A stretch of 64,000 nt of DNA from Cinclus cinclus (Eukaryota; Chordata; Aves; Passeriformes; Cinclidae): NCBI RefSeq assembly GCF_963662255.1, contig NC_085047.1, positions 58,278,006 through 58,342,005 on the forward strand, given 5' to 3'. Position numbers and translations under genes: made by a program. Under the pieces are notes generated by a model, which saw nothing but the letters and a program-made list of their open reading frames with translations, searched no databases and was not told where the DNA came from. Below are positions 38,332 to 50,755 of the stretch, one piece after another; position 1 is the first letter of the stretch; each line of letters opens with the position of its first letter.

Positions 38332-41300
38332 GTAAGAGAGTAAAGGCTACAACCATGCTGTGCCACAGAAAGACAGGTCAGAAGGGTGGATGACATCGCA
38401 AATACGCAGGTGTAGCAAAACAGAGGTCTACAACACCTAGAAATTATAGCTGCATTAGTCAGAATATAATTAATGTGCCTGCCTTCATTTTAAGTGTGTA
38501 CAAGGATAGTGTAACTAAGAACAGAATATAAGTATTTTGCAACACTCAAGGCACAGCAAGATGCCATCTATGTGCATTTTGCATAAGTATGTGAGCAACA
38601 CGACTACCAAAGATGGGTGAAGTTGCAAGTAGGTGGCATTGAGCTAACAAAAATTGGCAGACAGAAAGATAAGCACACAGGACTGCAAATAGCCAGGACA
38701 GCCAGTATACTACATGAGAAAGATGACTGGCAAAGCAAAAAGCACAGTAAGTGATACTGGAAGCTTTCAAGCCTGATCACCAAACCTTGGCAAATGGGGA
38801 CCACTGAAGGCCACAGCCGTGCCAGCTGTGAGGCAGAAAATCCCCGCAGCACTTGGGTACCCACAGCTGCCTTACAACATGGCTGCTAAACAGTGATGAT
38901 ATTGAAATGATGCGTGGCAGTTAGCTGTGAGCACAAAGGCTGTCCTTAAGGAATTAAGGATTTACTAAAAGCAAAAGTTTAAAAACTTCTCTGATCTGTG
39001 AGCCGTCTAAACATCTCCACAATGGCAATCCCTAATTACCACACCAGTTGGCACACCTGCAACGTAAGTTCTCTGCAACAGAAGGAATTTCTTTGCAAGA
39101 TCTCCTAACTGATCCTGAGGAATGCACATGTCCTAAGAAAACCTAGGTGCTATAATGGATATTTTTCAACCTAAAATTACTTTCCACAGCTAGGGGAGAA
39201 TAATTAACAGAGTGCGGGTTCATAATGTGCAAATATTCGGTATCGATGTGAACCATACTACGGAATCTGTAGCCTAATCTGCATTCAGTGGATCAACCTT
39301 AAGCCATTTAAACCCAAGCAATTGCTTCAGGTAAACTCTTAATGAATATTTGTTCACACCAGAGAAGCCTTATCACAGTTAGCAGTAACTCACAATTTAG
39401 CATATCTTGGGCAAGGTCAGCAGAAACAGCAAGACTTGGGCAATGAACCTGAGTCTTGCCCCAGAATGAAAATAGTAACTTTTTATCATTCATTGATCCT
39501 AAAGGCCTTTCTGCAAGTGTAGAGAACTGCACCTTGTTTACAAATGGGTAGCAATGAGGTACATGAGTGGGTGTGATTAGCTTACAGCTTATTTTAACAC
39601 TTCAGGACAGTATCAGTGGCTGGTAAGAGCTTCCATCCCTGCAGCCTTTCAGCCAGGCTGACTGCTTCCACAGCATGACAACACCAGTGCTACAGTACCT
39701 CTGAGTGTCAAAAGAAAGAGAAAAAACCTTGAGGTGGAATTTTTCTCAGCACCTTTAGCCATCCAAGTACTTTTGGAAATGTGACCCCCAGGCAGCCAAG
39801 AAGACTCAATCTGATTACTTTCTCCCATCCTTTTAAAGACCAAAGGCCTGCCATTTTCAGACAATAAATCAAATATCCTTCCTGAGTTTTACATGTTTAG
39901 GAATACTGATTATTAACTCCTTTAAAAAAAACTAATTGCTGTGTTCCTAACTTGCATGAATGAATCTGTCTGTATGCTGTGACCATGAACTAGACTAATT
40001 TTACCAATAATTTAAATGACGGACATGTGTATAGTCCCTAAGAAGAAAGGAGGTTCCATTATCTTAGGTGTTATCCAGGTTGCCAGGAGGACACGTTTTC
40101 TTTCTCTCCCAGTTTATAACTTAAATTAGGAAAAAGAGCATTAAGGCTGATGAAAGAGAAAGGTTCTTAAGAAGCTGTGACCTAATTTGCTGATCTGGTT
40201 TCCCATGCTCTCTTGTCATGATGATCACCCTGTTAGGAAACGTCCCAACATGGAAGCATGGGAAGTGCCACCCTCTGCAGAAGGCACATTTGACTGGGTG
40301 CTCATTAAATTGTCTGCTGTCAGACAGCTGGAGAGAAATGCAAGACAATACAGCTGAGAGGGCCTGGCCAAACCATCTGAACTTTGTGGTAGCCCCAGGC
40401 AAGGGTTTTATTGCCATCAGTCAATCAAGCAGCATGTTTGGCTTAACTTGTGGGTTCTTTTCCCTCAGGCAGTCAATGACATTAGATTGATGTCATGTTA
40501 ACACAGCTTTCTGAGCTAAGCAAACAAGAGTTTAGGCCTGATTTGTGTGAGTGCCTACCACAACATGCAAGCAAAAGGGGTAAATGCAAGTAATTAAGCG
40601 TTGGGTTTGCTCTATGATGGAAGGGCCAGAATGGCACACCAAAACACACTCTGGAAATAAAAGAAAATTGCAAGTTCTCCTGGAATTTGATTGGTGAAAA
40701 TGCCCCTGGACTGGCATTCTGAATCGTCCCTTCAGACAAAACTAACCATGCCTGTAACTTCACACTTATGCCAAGATTTACTAGTAGAAGGAGGAAGCGT
40801 CAAATAACGGGAAGAAAATTCAAAATAAACAAAAGGAAGAAGTTTTTCGCAGGCAGAATTCCTTGACAAAGGATGTTGTAGACAGAGAAAGTGTATATAG
40901 GTTTCAAGGAAGAATGAAGAGTTTGGAGAAATCCACTGAAGGTTAATAAACCTTGGTCTGGCCCAGGAAACTTTAAAAAATGAGAAAGTATTAGAGGAAA
41001 ACACTATCATTGCTCTTCTTCTCTAACAGTCCTCTAAATCTCCAGTTCTAATCAGCATTGGAATGAGTATGCAGGGCTAGGAGAACATTTTACTTGACCT
41101 GCCACTTTTGTATTATATTTCATGTTCTGAAATAACATACCAAGTTTATTTGGCCTTTTTTTCTTCTGCAGTTTTGTTTATTTGTTTGTTTGTTTTCTTT
41201 TTGTCTTCTCCTTTTGACAACTCAGGAGGCAAAAGCCTGGCTCTTCATGTAAGTAATGTAAGTATGTAGGTGTCAGAATTTCCACACTGTCTCACATGCA

Positions 41301-44300
41301 AGCTAGATGTTTTCTTGCAGGTACATATATGGATGAGATTAAAGATTGCCCTTGGACCACAGAAAAAAAAAAAATTCCAGGTCAGAACTGTGCCTTCCAC
41401 TATTAAAAGTGCATATCAATGTTAAGATAAATGCCTTGGAATTTGAATAAAACCCCACCAGAATCCATAAACTACATAGAAGAAATGCACTTAATCCTGT
41501 ATCCCCATGCCAAAAGCAGGAAAAATTACAGCTCTCTTCACTTTGATCTGGTAGGAAATACATAAATTCTTTTTCTATAGCAAGAAATCCATTTCTGTAG
41601 CCAGGGCTGGTTGTGCTGCAGAGAAAAAAACAACAACAACAAAAAACAGAATGCAGGTTAATTCAGCTTCCAAACCACTACAGTATACCACAAAGCCCTC
41701 AACTACTTTACACACAGCCTTCACCTCAAGAGACTCTAACAATTTTCTTCTTGCTTCTAGGTGATGATTAATACAGGCTCCAAATACACAAAGGGGTAAT
41801 AAAACACCCTATGCCATGAACACATATTGGATTGAGTTCATTATTTCTTGAAAGCCTTGCCAGCAGCTCTTCCTGGGGAACAGCCCTTCTCTTTCTGAAA
41901 TGCTATGTTCTGATTATGAAGGGACACCTTATTAAAAATTTTTTTAAAATAAAAGACATTTTCCATTAGACCCCATTAGACAATTTCCACAGATGTTTAA
42001 AACCCCAGAAATAAAATACTTACTGAAAGATGGTGCTCATTTTCTCTGTACAGGACCTGTGTTACCACAGAGAAATGTCTCTTCAAAGATGGCCAAGAGG
42101 AAAAGCAGACAGAGAAAGGAGAAACAATAAGTGCTGGTAGCTGTACACAAGAAAGGCCTGACCTCATGCACCTGGGAACTAAACCACCAGGATTTCACAT
42201 CTCTTTTGTTTTACTGCAAGGAAGCAGATGCCCTGCCCTAGTGTAACAGGATGAGAAGGATGAGTCTCTTTTTAATTTCCTCTCTAGGCCATTGTTACAT
42301 TAAATTATCACAGAAGCATCTCCCACCCTTGCTAAACCTTCTTTAAAAATCAGCTTCACTAACCATGCTGGGAGCCTCAGTGTGCCAAGGTCAAGCCCAT
42401 CTTCACCAGCTAATGAAGAACCACCCAGGTCACAGTCAATGAGTGCCAGTCCGTGCAGGTCACTGACAGCATTAGGCATAAGAGCTTGGTCTCCTAAGCA
42501 CCTCTGTAGCTGAGCCAGCTTTAACAGTACCCACAATGTTGGCAACACTGAGAATTATTACAAGTGAGAGATTGATCACTCAGTCAAAAGCATATCTCAC
42601 AAATTCAGAGCTGTAGAAGAACTCCTTTTCCCCCTGTCTGCTTCTCACAGCATCATTGTCAGAGTTGATGAGCTCCAACATGGCAGTGCCTTGGAGTCCA
42701 GCTGGCAAAACACAGCTCTGATGAGCAAAATCCAGTACAAATAAAGGGACAGCCTGTGTGGATTTCACTTAACCCTAGTTATCTGCCTGTGTAGTCATCT
42801 AGGGAGACTCATCCTACTCTCCTTCCCTAAACACTGGAAAACAATCGGCATGTTTAGGGAACAATTTTTCTAACCACAGAAAGCTGTGCTAGGGTAAAGT
42901 GAATCACACCCAGAAATTCCCATTTTGCTGCAAAGGCTATGAAGAGAGTAGAGGGCAGACAGCCCAGATATCAACAGATACCTGTATTTGGGAAATAACA
43001 TCATCATCTCTGTTCTCAAGAGCTTATGTTCAAAAGGGAAACAATTTATTGGCACAAATACTGCCCACAAGATATTTTCCAAGGATTCCTGTTTAAAGTG
43101 TCCATTCAATCAAACATTATCAAGTAATCCTACTGAGCTAAGGCTAAAGAGCCAGGTAAAGAAACAAAGACAGACAATCTGAGGAAAAAGACAGCCTCTT
43201 TCACCCCCTTAGGTGATTAGATAATATGAAAACCCACTGCTCAGACCTACAGGAGAGAGTGGTGGAGGTTAATCAGTCATCACGCTCTAGCTGAGACACT
43301 GAAGTGCTGGGTAAAGTGGATTTCAGCCTGGTGGATGGACTGTGGAGAAGTCATGAGAGCAGATGAGCCCTGAGCATCACAAGCAAGGCACACGAGTCAA
43401 ATACTTCGTCCTTAAAAGTCCACTCCTTGGAAGACACCAAGCTGATCCCTTTCCTTAAGCCACAAGACTCTTGCTGTGAACAAAGGCAGCTTTTTGATCT
43501 CTCCTGAGCAGCTTAATGAGTCTGAGGTTTTTGCAGGGACAAAATGTTTTGCATTTTTATTCCAAACAGAGGATACCTGCCATCCAACACCCCCATCTCT
43601 GCCTGAATCACTACCTGTGTTTTTTCCTTTGATACCTATTTCCCTCCAAGCTCATCACAAGCATGTTTGGCAAGTAATACAAATCACTTTGAGGACACAA
43701 CATTTTTGCTTCCCTTGTGTAAAGGATCCCCATACTGAATAGAAAACTTTGTTCATCTATGGAGCAAAGGAAGGTGATCACCAAGATCAGCCTTTGAGTG
43801 AAAAGATGTTCTCATTATTTCAGACCTATGTTCCTGTAATCAGCAGCTCACACTCCAGATGAGGGAAAGCAGCACCAAGACTGATAGCAGAAACACTAAG
43901 GTTCAGACTGTGTGCTTATAGATTCAGGCAAAATATTCTTATTAGTGTGTAATTAGTCAGCTCTGTGTGCACACTAATGGCAGCTGAAAAGGTGTATGCT
44001 GCACTGAGTTTAGGAGCTTCAGTATAGGGAACAATATTTTACTGTAATGTAGACTTCTGTATTATTTGCCAAAGTCCTTGGTGCAGGACAGATATTTTCA
44101 TCATTTTCATCACTCACAGCCACATCTAAGAAAAAGAGATGGTAGAAAGAATTTGAGAATAAATATTTTAATAAATGAACCAAGGAATTATTAATTCTCT
44201 GTTTCTCATGTAGAATATAAAGCATATAGAATTTCCAGGAGGAAGTGATTGATGGTGCAGCTCAGTGAAAAATTTTCTTCATTAGATTGAAGCAGACACT

Positions 44301-44417
44301 CAGACTTGTGGGACTACAATGGGCCAATCTGGCAGTACAACACATTGGGCTCTCCAGAAAAAGTATGGGGAGAGAGAAAGGATGAGGGAAGTCTCAGGCA
44401 GTATTTTCCTTCACTTG
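38332..44417. other. Long non-coding stretch
   Basis: About 6.1 kb without recognised gene or repeat family. Contains a (TTTG)n-like tract at about 41171-41200 and a 7-bp inverted repeat at 40476-40496 (ATGACAT/ATGTCAT). Overlapping frames on both strands at 40121-40490 and 42300-42548 are under 100 codons with no domain seen. Confidence 0.55.
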
Positions 44418-44592
44418 TGTCCCTCAGAGAAGTTGTGGGTGCCCATCCCTGGCAGGGCTCAAGGCCAGGCTGGACAGTGCTCTAAGCAACCTATTCTAGT
44501 GGGTGATGTCCCCGGTCCATGGCAGGAGGGTTGAAACAAGATAATCTTTAAGGTCTTTTCTAGCCCAGCCATTCTATAATTCTATGATTCTG
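44418..44592 (+). mobile_element. CR1 LINE 3'-end fragment
   Basis: Follows the CR1 3' UTR from 'ccctcagagaagttgtggg' through 'ggctcaaggccaggctggac', 'gcaacctattctagtggg' and 'aatctttaaggtcttttcta' to the characteristic terminal short repeat 'attctataattctatgattc'. The CR1 tail is thus intact; the 5' side is truncated. Insertion is in plus orientation, unlike most other copies here. Confidence 0.9.
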
Positions 44593-44978
44593 CATGGATT
44601 TCAGGCCAGATGCTTTCAGCAAGCAGAGTGCTCAACATGCAGCCCTCCCTTATTTCATACACAGTAAGGTCTACAAGCTCTTCTGCTCTCAAGGGCTACT
44701 TTTTCCCTTCTTGGAAAACATGGGAAAACATATCCGAATCATACCACTACTTACAAAGCTTTCTCTGTTCCACCCATTGTATTCAATGGACTTTAGTGTG
44801 TCTACAAGGGAAAAAAAAAGTAAGTTAGTGAATAAGAATTCTAGAAGTCTGAGAGGAGGTGTGGGAAAAACATAGTTTTGCCTGTGTTTCGTTATGTAGA
44901 AGGCAGCTGTCCCACTAGAAAGAGCTAACTTGTTCCTTTTTATTCTGTTCCATTCTTTAGTTTATTGAGACAGGAGAT

Positions 44979-45064
44979 TTTTGCTTGATTTTTCTTTTTT
45001 TTTCTTCTTTTTCCTTTTTTTGTTTGTTTTTTTGTTTTGGGGTACTTGGGAGGATTTTTTTTAC
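44979..45064 (+). repeat. T-rich low-complexity tract
   Basis: Long plus-strand runs of T broken by single C or G, including a short (TTTG) part and ending in an eight-T run. Could be a decayed poly(A) tail read on the minus strand, but no retroposon body is recognisable beside it. Confidence 0.8.
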
Positions 45065-46592
45065 GTTACTTTGCAGCATAGTTCCAGGGCTGAAAATATC
45101 ATGTAAGCTAAAAGAGTCTTGTAGCTACAAGACTTGAAGTTAAACTCATACAAAGTGACAATCAAGAAAGCCTCTTTTCAAGTCTTCTGAATTAAAATGG
45201 GTTGTTAACAACATAACATGAAATGGGAAGAGTTTATTTCAGTGCAGCTTTTTTGCAGATTCTTTGCATCTGAAAGCATAAGTCAGATAGAGATTCAGCA
45301 TGTATTACTATATCCCAAAATACATAATGAAAACGAACAGCTGGGATTTTGCAGATTCATGCAAAGGATGATTGCTGCTTACAAAAGTCCTCTCACTGAC
45401 ATAGATTTGTTTTCACTGCTCAAAAGTTGAGGTGTGTTGGCCAACCCAGCTGTTTCAGAACAAGGAGTGAGAATCAGATGCATGGCCTAGAATTGCAGAT
45501 GAGATGAGAAGTAATGTGGAAAAGCCTTCTACATGCACATACTGCATCAGCTCATCAAGATCTGTGCTTTGGGCATTGGAGAAAGATAAAAAAGTGAAAA
45601 CACAAATGGAAAAATGGATCTCTGGAGTTTTTCTAAAAGGCCTTTCACTGTGTAATTTTGTTTTATGTTACAGACAAAATAATGAGCATCTTTAAAAGCT
45701 GCTAATTGATTGGGCTGAGATCATGTGACCCATCAGCATCCTTTCAATCTATTTCATAATGAGCAAACAGAGAAAATATGTAGTTGCAACAGAAATAACA
45801 GAACAATCCAGAGACACCCAATTTAAGCAGCCACCTTAAAACGCTCTTTTCTTTAATGCTTCATTTTTGTACTACAGAAGACTTCAGTATTCCTTTAAAG
45901 AGAGTTATTCAGTACAGAAAAGAAAGCTAGTCTAGACAGTTAAATTGAATAAAAACAACAGAAGCACAGATTAGACAATTTGCAGTTCAGCCCAACATGC
46001 CATAGGATGTAGTTGCCATTTGCCAATTTTTTTCATTTAGACTGAAATCTCTCTTTCTATGTGTCTGCTTTAGGTCAAGATTTTTTGTTGGTTTTATCTG
46101 TCTATCTATAGATAAATCCATATACATTATTTATTTGAAAAATATCACTGAGTGGGGCTAGGCAAAACACTAATTTCTCCAGGTGGTTCCCCGAGACATC
46201 TTTTCTGTCTCTTGTCTATAGGGGTTCAGATTTGATTGCAAGGCTTCATCTTGCTCAGGGACTTGCCCAGTGCTGTTAAGAAAACCAAAAATCATGTCTA
46301 CAGGGGGCTAGGTTATGAGGGCTTGATAAACTACCATGTGTGCAGGCTTAATAGAGGCTTGCCAGTGCTTTATGTGCCCTGGATAGAGAGACTTTTCCTA
46401 TAATTTCAGCCATAGCCAGAAATCAAAGCAAAATTTGGGGGAGGCATTCTCTTGCATCCTTTTTACCTTTGATGCCCAGGAGGGGAGAATGCCAGCAACA
46501 ATCTGGGTCCAACCTGAAGGAAAAGAACCTAAAACACTAAAGGCTTCTGGAAAGTAAAACCAAAAATATTTCCACAGGCCCATTCCCATCTT

Positions 46593-46630
46593 AAAAAAAA
46601 AAAACAAAAAAAACCCCTTTTTTTTCCCCC
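46593..46630 (+). repeat. Homopolymer cluster A12-C-A8-C4-T8-C5
   Basis: Adjacent A and T runs (A8 and T8 separated by four C) form a perfect 8-bp inverted repeat of A/T only. Low-complexity DNA, likely length-variable. Confidence 0.9.
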
Positions 46631-48785
46631 AAATCATGAATCCTCTTAGATTAGGTGATGTAGTTTTCACTGTGTTGTAGTCAATTCCTGCAGAACATTT
46701 AGTGTTCCCACAGCTCTGCTGTTGTTCTCAAATCCCTCACAATCCCCAGAAGATGAGGAAATAGCATTTCCTCTCTATTAAAGAACAAGAAAGAGGGTAA
46801 AGAGGGAATTAATAGGAAAAAACATCCATTAACCTGGTGATTTTTCATTTGCAGCATCCTGTGGCCTGGCACTTTTCTACCTTCAAAGTGCAGCTGCTGA
46901 TACTCACTTGCAGCTGTGAATGCTCAGCTCTCTCACAAATCAGAGCTGAGGTTGAAGACAGACTCCTAGAAAACAAGAATGGCACAACAAAACATCACTT
47001 CAGTGTCCTGCCTAGAGACTTTAAGGAGGTGGAGCCCTGCCTTGTCCTCTGCATGGAGAGCTGGAGACAGACATTCTGTTTTGGGTGGTGTCACCCTCAT
47101 TGTTGATGGAAGATGCAGTATTTATAGTCTCACAAGGGGTCCTTGTGGTATTTCATGGCTGGGAGGCAATAAGCACAGTTGGCCTTGTGATTAATTTCTC
47201 TGGCATGCCTGTGTGACAGCTGGATTGGGAGCTGCCTTCCTGCTCCTTGTTTACAGGTCCACTGCTGGAGTGGTTCGAGTGCACTGTGACCCAAACGTGC
47301 TTCCAGAGTCAAGGCTGATCTACTAATATATAGAGATAGATGTCTCTGAGGATTTGGGTGACACCTTTCAGGCAGATAAATTCATTACATTACATTGCCT
47401 TGCAAAAACCACCTCATCCACTAAACCAAAGAAGAAAATCTGAATTATCAAATTAAGTGTAACAGCTATGCTAACACAAGAATACGTTGTTATTTCAGGT
47501 GAATAAACTGAAAATCCAAACTATTGGCTGAGGAGAAAGTTTGGAATGGCATCCTGTCTCATGATATAACCCAACAGAAATGCTAACCTACCCTAGCTGT
47601 AAAATACAGAGGAGCAAAAGACAGAAACATACTGCAGGACACAATGAAATAATTTGCTAAGGATGGACAAATTTAAATGTACAAAGTAATTTCATTTCTG
47701 GGTTAAAAGTGTTTTACTTGCTTTATGGGAAAGGTACTGATCACTTTTGTAGCCTAACTTCTTCTTTGGAACATATTAGAAGTTCAGTGCAGAGTCTTAG
47801 GCCAAGAGGGAACTGGTGCAGAATTAGACTCTGAATACTTTCTTTTGTTTTGGCCTTTTGCATTGCTTTAAACAGAAGGGAAGAACATGTTTTCCTTCAA
47901 TAGCCCTTCTAAGCCATGCTGAGAGTATTGGATTAAGTCCTGAGATTACTGGGATTTGAATAAGCCATGTTTTTCTCACAGTAAAAATGTGCAAACACAA
48001 ATTCGCCCTTTGATTTCAAAGCATCTTGGAAAATTGAGGAAGAATTAGGACCCCTTCACTGACCAGCCTGAGAATCATGCTGAGAAGCAGTAGTCAATAT
48101 TCCAGGGCTCTATACCTAACATGAAGGGCCAGGAGGCACCTAGAAATGATCTTGAGAGCATTTGATAGTAAATATAGAAAAATGGAACTTCACCAATGAA
48201 ACCCCATACCAAGCAGGTAACTCAGCAAAATTTTGAATTTCTTATAGCCACCATACTTGGCTAACATACTCCAAAACGTCCAACAACTCCAAAACAACTG
48301 GGTTCAGATACTGTCTCACAACTTTGGGTTGTGGCTAGAATAAAACAGAGATGAGTTTCAGTCGAACAGCCCTATTTATAGTTTCCAGCAGACACCAGGC
48401 CAAACTCTGTGGTTTTGCATGGTTTCCATCTGAAAGACAGCAAAAATTGGCCATTTCAGCTGATTTTTTGCTTTGGGTTTTGGTGCAGATGACAGAAAAG
48501 AGGGAGGAAGTTTCATTCAAAAGTTGAAGTGATGAGAAAAGTAAAGAGTCTATGAACCTCACAAGCCAAAACTATAGAAGGTTGACATAGAGCCCTGGGA
48601 ACAGAAACCACGGTGATTTTCCTGTCTCCCATGGTAAGCAGAGACTATGTGGTGAGTGATAATGCTGTAGGAAAATGTCTGAGTGGAGCTGCACAGACAG
48701 GAGTTAGATTGAAGGGACAAGAAGCCAATTGATTGCTGCTAGATGGATCCTGTCCTCCTACATTCTGATCTAAAATCAGAATGCA

Positions 48786-48855
48786 GCAAAAACCTTTACA
48801 GCGTGCACTTCTCATACAAAGCAAAAACCTTTACAGTGTGCACCTCTCAGCTGTG
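48786..48855. repeat. 35-bp imperfect tandem duplication
   Basis: The segment starting 'gcaaaaacctttacag' at 48786 is repeated at 48821. The first 29 bases of the two copies differ at only two sites (gcgtgcactt versus gtgtgcacct). A local duplication of two units. Confidence 0.85.
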
Positions 48856-49219
48856 AAACCTCAAAGCACACTGCGAAGAAGCCATGTGATCTTTGCAATG
48901 GTTCGAATAAAAATATGGGAACCTGGAGTACTGAGCCACTGACTCAGGGCATGACTGTAAGGAAGTCACTCCACCTTCTTGTGCTTCAGTCACACTAGTC
49001 CAAAATAGCTTTAAAAAGTAGGAATCACTTAAAAAACCACCCACTCTGACTAACCCATTTGTTGAGTAACCATACATGTGAGGTCTCCAGAAGCTTTCTT
49101 TGCATAGGAAGCACCTTCCCAAAAAAGATAATCGCCCAAGATAGCTCAGAGTCATGATATTGTAAAGGGATCTCCCTTTACAAATGCCAACAGAAACTAT
49201 CAGTGGAATCAAAACTAAC

Positions 49220-49371
49220 CTACAAGTGTAGATGCCATCTTCCAAAGAGACATCCACAATCACTATCATTTTATTGTTATTCATTTTCACAGGATTATTT
49301 TCTACCTCATCATCATCTTCAAAGGGATGAAACAAAATAGACCAGAATGAGAAACTATTGAAATGTACTTG
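49220..49371 (-). other. Candidate exon, 152 bp, vaguely Ig-like
   Basis: On the minus strand, the acceptor 'gttcttccattttag' precedes 152 bp open in one frame, ended by donor TGTAG|GTTAGT at 49219-49214. The predicted 50 residues contain a Trp, an acidic stretch (EDDDEVEN), then MIVIVDVSLEDGIYTC. The last part resembles strands E and F of immunoglobulin-like domains (hydrophobic alternation, then [D/E]-x-G-x-Y-x-C), and the Trp-to-Cys distance of 39 residues suits such a domain. However, the frame stays open well past the donor (to 48847, about 175 codons in all), an open run of that length is near chance for 64 kb, and no neighbouring half-domain exon was found. It could be a real exon, a relic or coincidence. 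Confidence 0.25.
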
Positions 49372-50356
49372 CTAAAATGGAAGAACACATCAAGGTATAC
49401 CTTTTTTCCTTTCTCACAACTGGATGGAAAACAAGTGAAACTGAATTATATTATCATGCACTTATCTTACTTTCAGTGGTGAGAGTTACATAGCAATTTG
49501 GCAAGCATTAAAAAGACCTCAGTAAAACTTAAGTGAAAAAGTTCAGTAAAGCGATGTTATTCACACAGTATAATGGCATGAACAGAAAGCACATTAAAAG
49601 TGTCAAACCTGTCTCTTCCTTTGATCCCAGCAGTATTCCCCAAAAACCTTTGCTCCATCTCCCAGATAATGCACAAAGAAACTGGGGCAGACACAGAAAT
49701 TGTGTCTATAACAGAAAATTAAATCCAGTCTGACAGCACCATGACCTTTTACACTGGCTTTAGCTTAAGAGGAGCTCAGATACAAGCCACACTTTTAGTG
49801 ATCCTAGAAACAGACAGGCTATGGATATCTGCTTTAGCATGACCTTTCTGATCCAGCCAGGTATTACAATCAAAGGCACTTGATCATGCCAAGGTGCCAA
49901 ACCTGCCCAGTATGATAGTTGCCAAAGAGTGTGAACAGATGCAGACACGTGCCCACTCCTTCTTTTTCCTCTGCCCACAAGGAACTTGGACTTGAGACAG
50001 TGTTGAACAAAAGATTCTTTAGCTTATTAATATAAAAAATTGATCCATCTCAAGGAAGCTGGTTTTAGCCCTAATCAATGGATATAATTGTACTGTATGG
50101 TTATCAACCAGAAAGATTATTCAGGGAAAAGAACAATAGTAAATCCTGATTTATTTCTCTAAGGATTAAGGTTGGCAAAATACAGTAGACCATATGCACC
50201 ACTAGATCCACTCATGGTAGTTGAACACAGTGTTGTGTCACACTCAACCCATCCTATGCATAAGTAGTATTCAAGAGTTCAGCTGATGAAGGTGGAAATA
50301 CCAAAAAACACTTGATTTAGGTGAATAAGGACCTCTGGATGCCATCTAGCATTATC
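49372..50356. other. Non-coding stretch
   Basis: No gene, repeat family or notable structure recognised. Open frames do not exceed about 72 codons. Confidence 0.6.
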
Positions 50357-50755
50357 CCTGATCATCTCATTCCCTGAAGAAAGCAGGACTAGCACTGAAA
50401 TTCAGCCTTTCCAGATGGGTTTTGAATGACTCCAGGAAAGGAAATTGCACAACTTCTCCGGGCAATCTTTTCCACCCCTCAAAAAACCTTCTGAACTTCT
50501 TTTTTCCTTATGTTGAACTCGATTTTCCCTTTCTGCAACCGATGTCTACTGCACTTTCCTTCTCTCTGTGTGTCTCTGGAAAGGGTCCAGCACTTCCTGG
50601 TTTTACAGTTCCTGCTAGGTTGGTGGTAGGTCCTTGCTAAACCATCTCTTCTCAGGCTGCACATGCCAAGCTCCCTCAGGCTTTCCTTACACAGGATATG
50701 CCTCAGTTCCCAACCATCCTAGTAGCTCCCTATTAGCTCCCATTTCTCAACAATC
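50357..50755 (-). mobile_element. CR1 LINE 3' UTR fragment
   Basis: Reverse-orientation CR1: 'gatcatctcattccctgaag' with 'aaagcagga', then 'gggttttgaatgactccagg', the 'cacaacttctccgggcaatc' block, and further right 'ctcaggctgcacatgccaag' and 'ctccctcaggctttccttac', all in CR1 order. The terminal CR1 short repeat is missing or too degraded to see at the left edge. About 50 bp beyond the right end, 'gaatcataagaagattgcaa' followed by 'ctggaagggac' (50803-50833) may be the tail of a second tiny CR1 copy, at low confidence. Confidence 0.85.

Larger units (their letters stand above)
44593..49219. other. Non-coding stretch with low-complexity tracts
   Basis: No gene recognised. Contains a T-rich tract (44979-45064), an A/C/T homopolymer cluster (46593-46630) and a 35-bp tandem duplication (48786-48855). 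Open frames are at most 93 codons, apart from the long minus-strand frame that runs on through the candidate exon at 49.2-49.4 kb. Confidence 0.55.
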
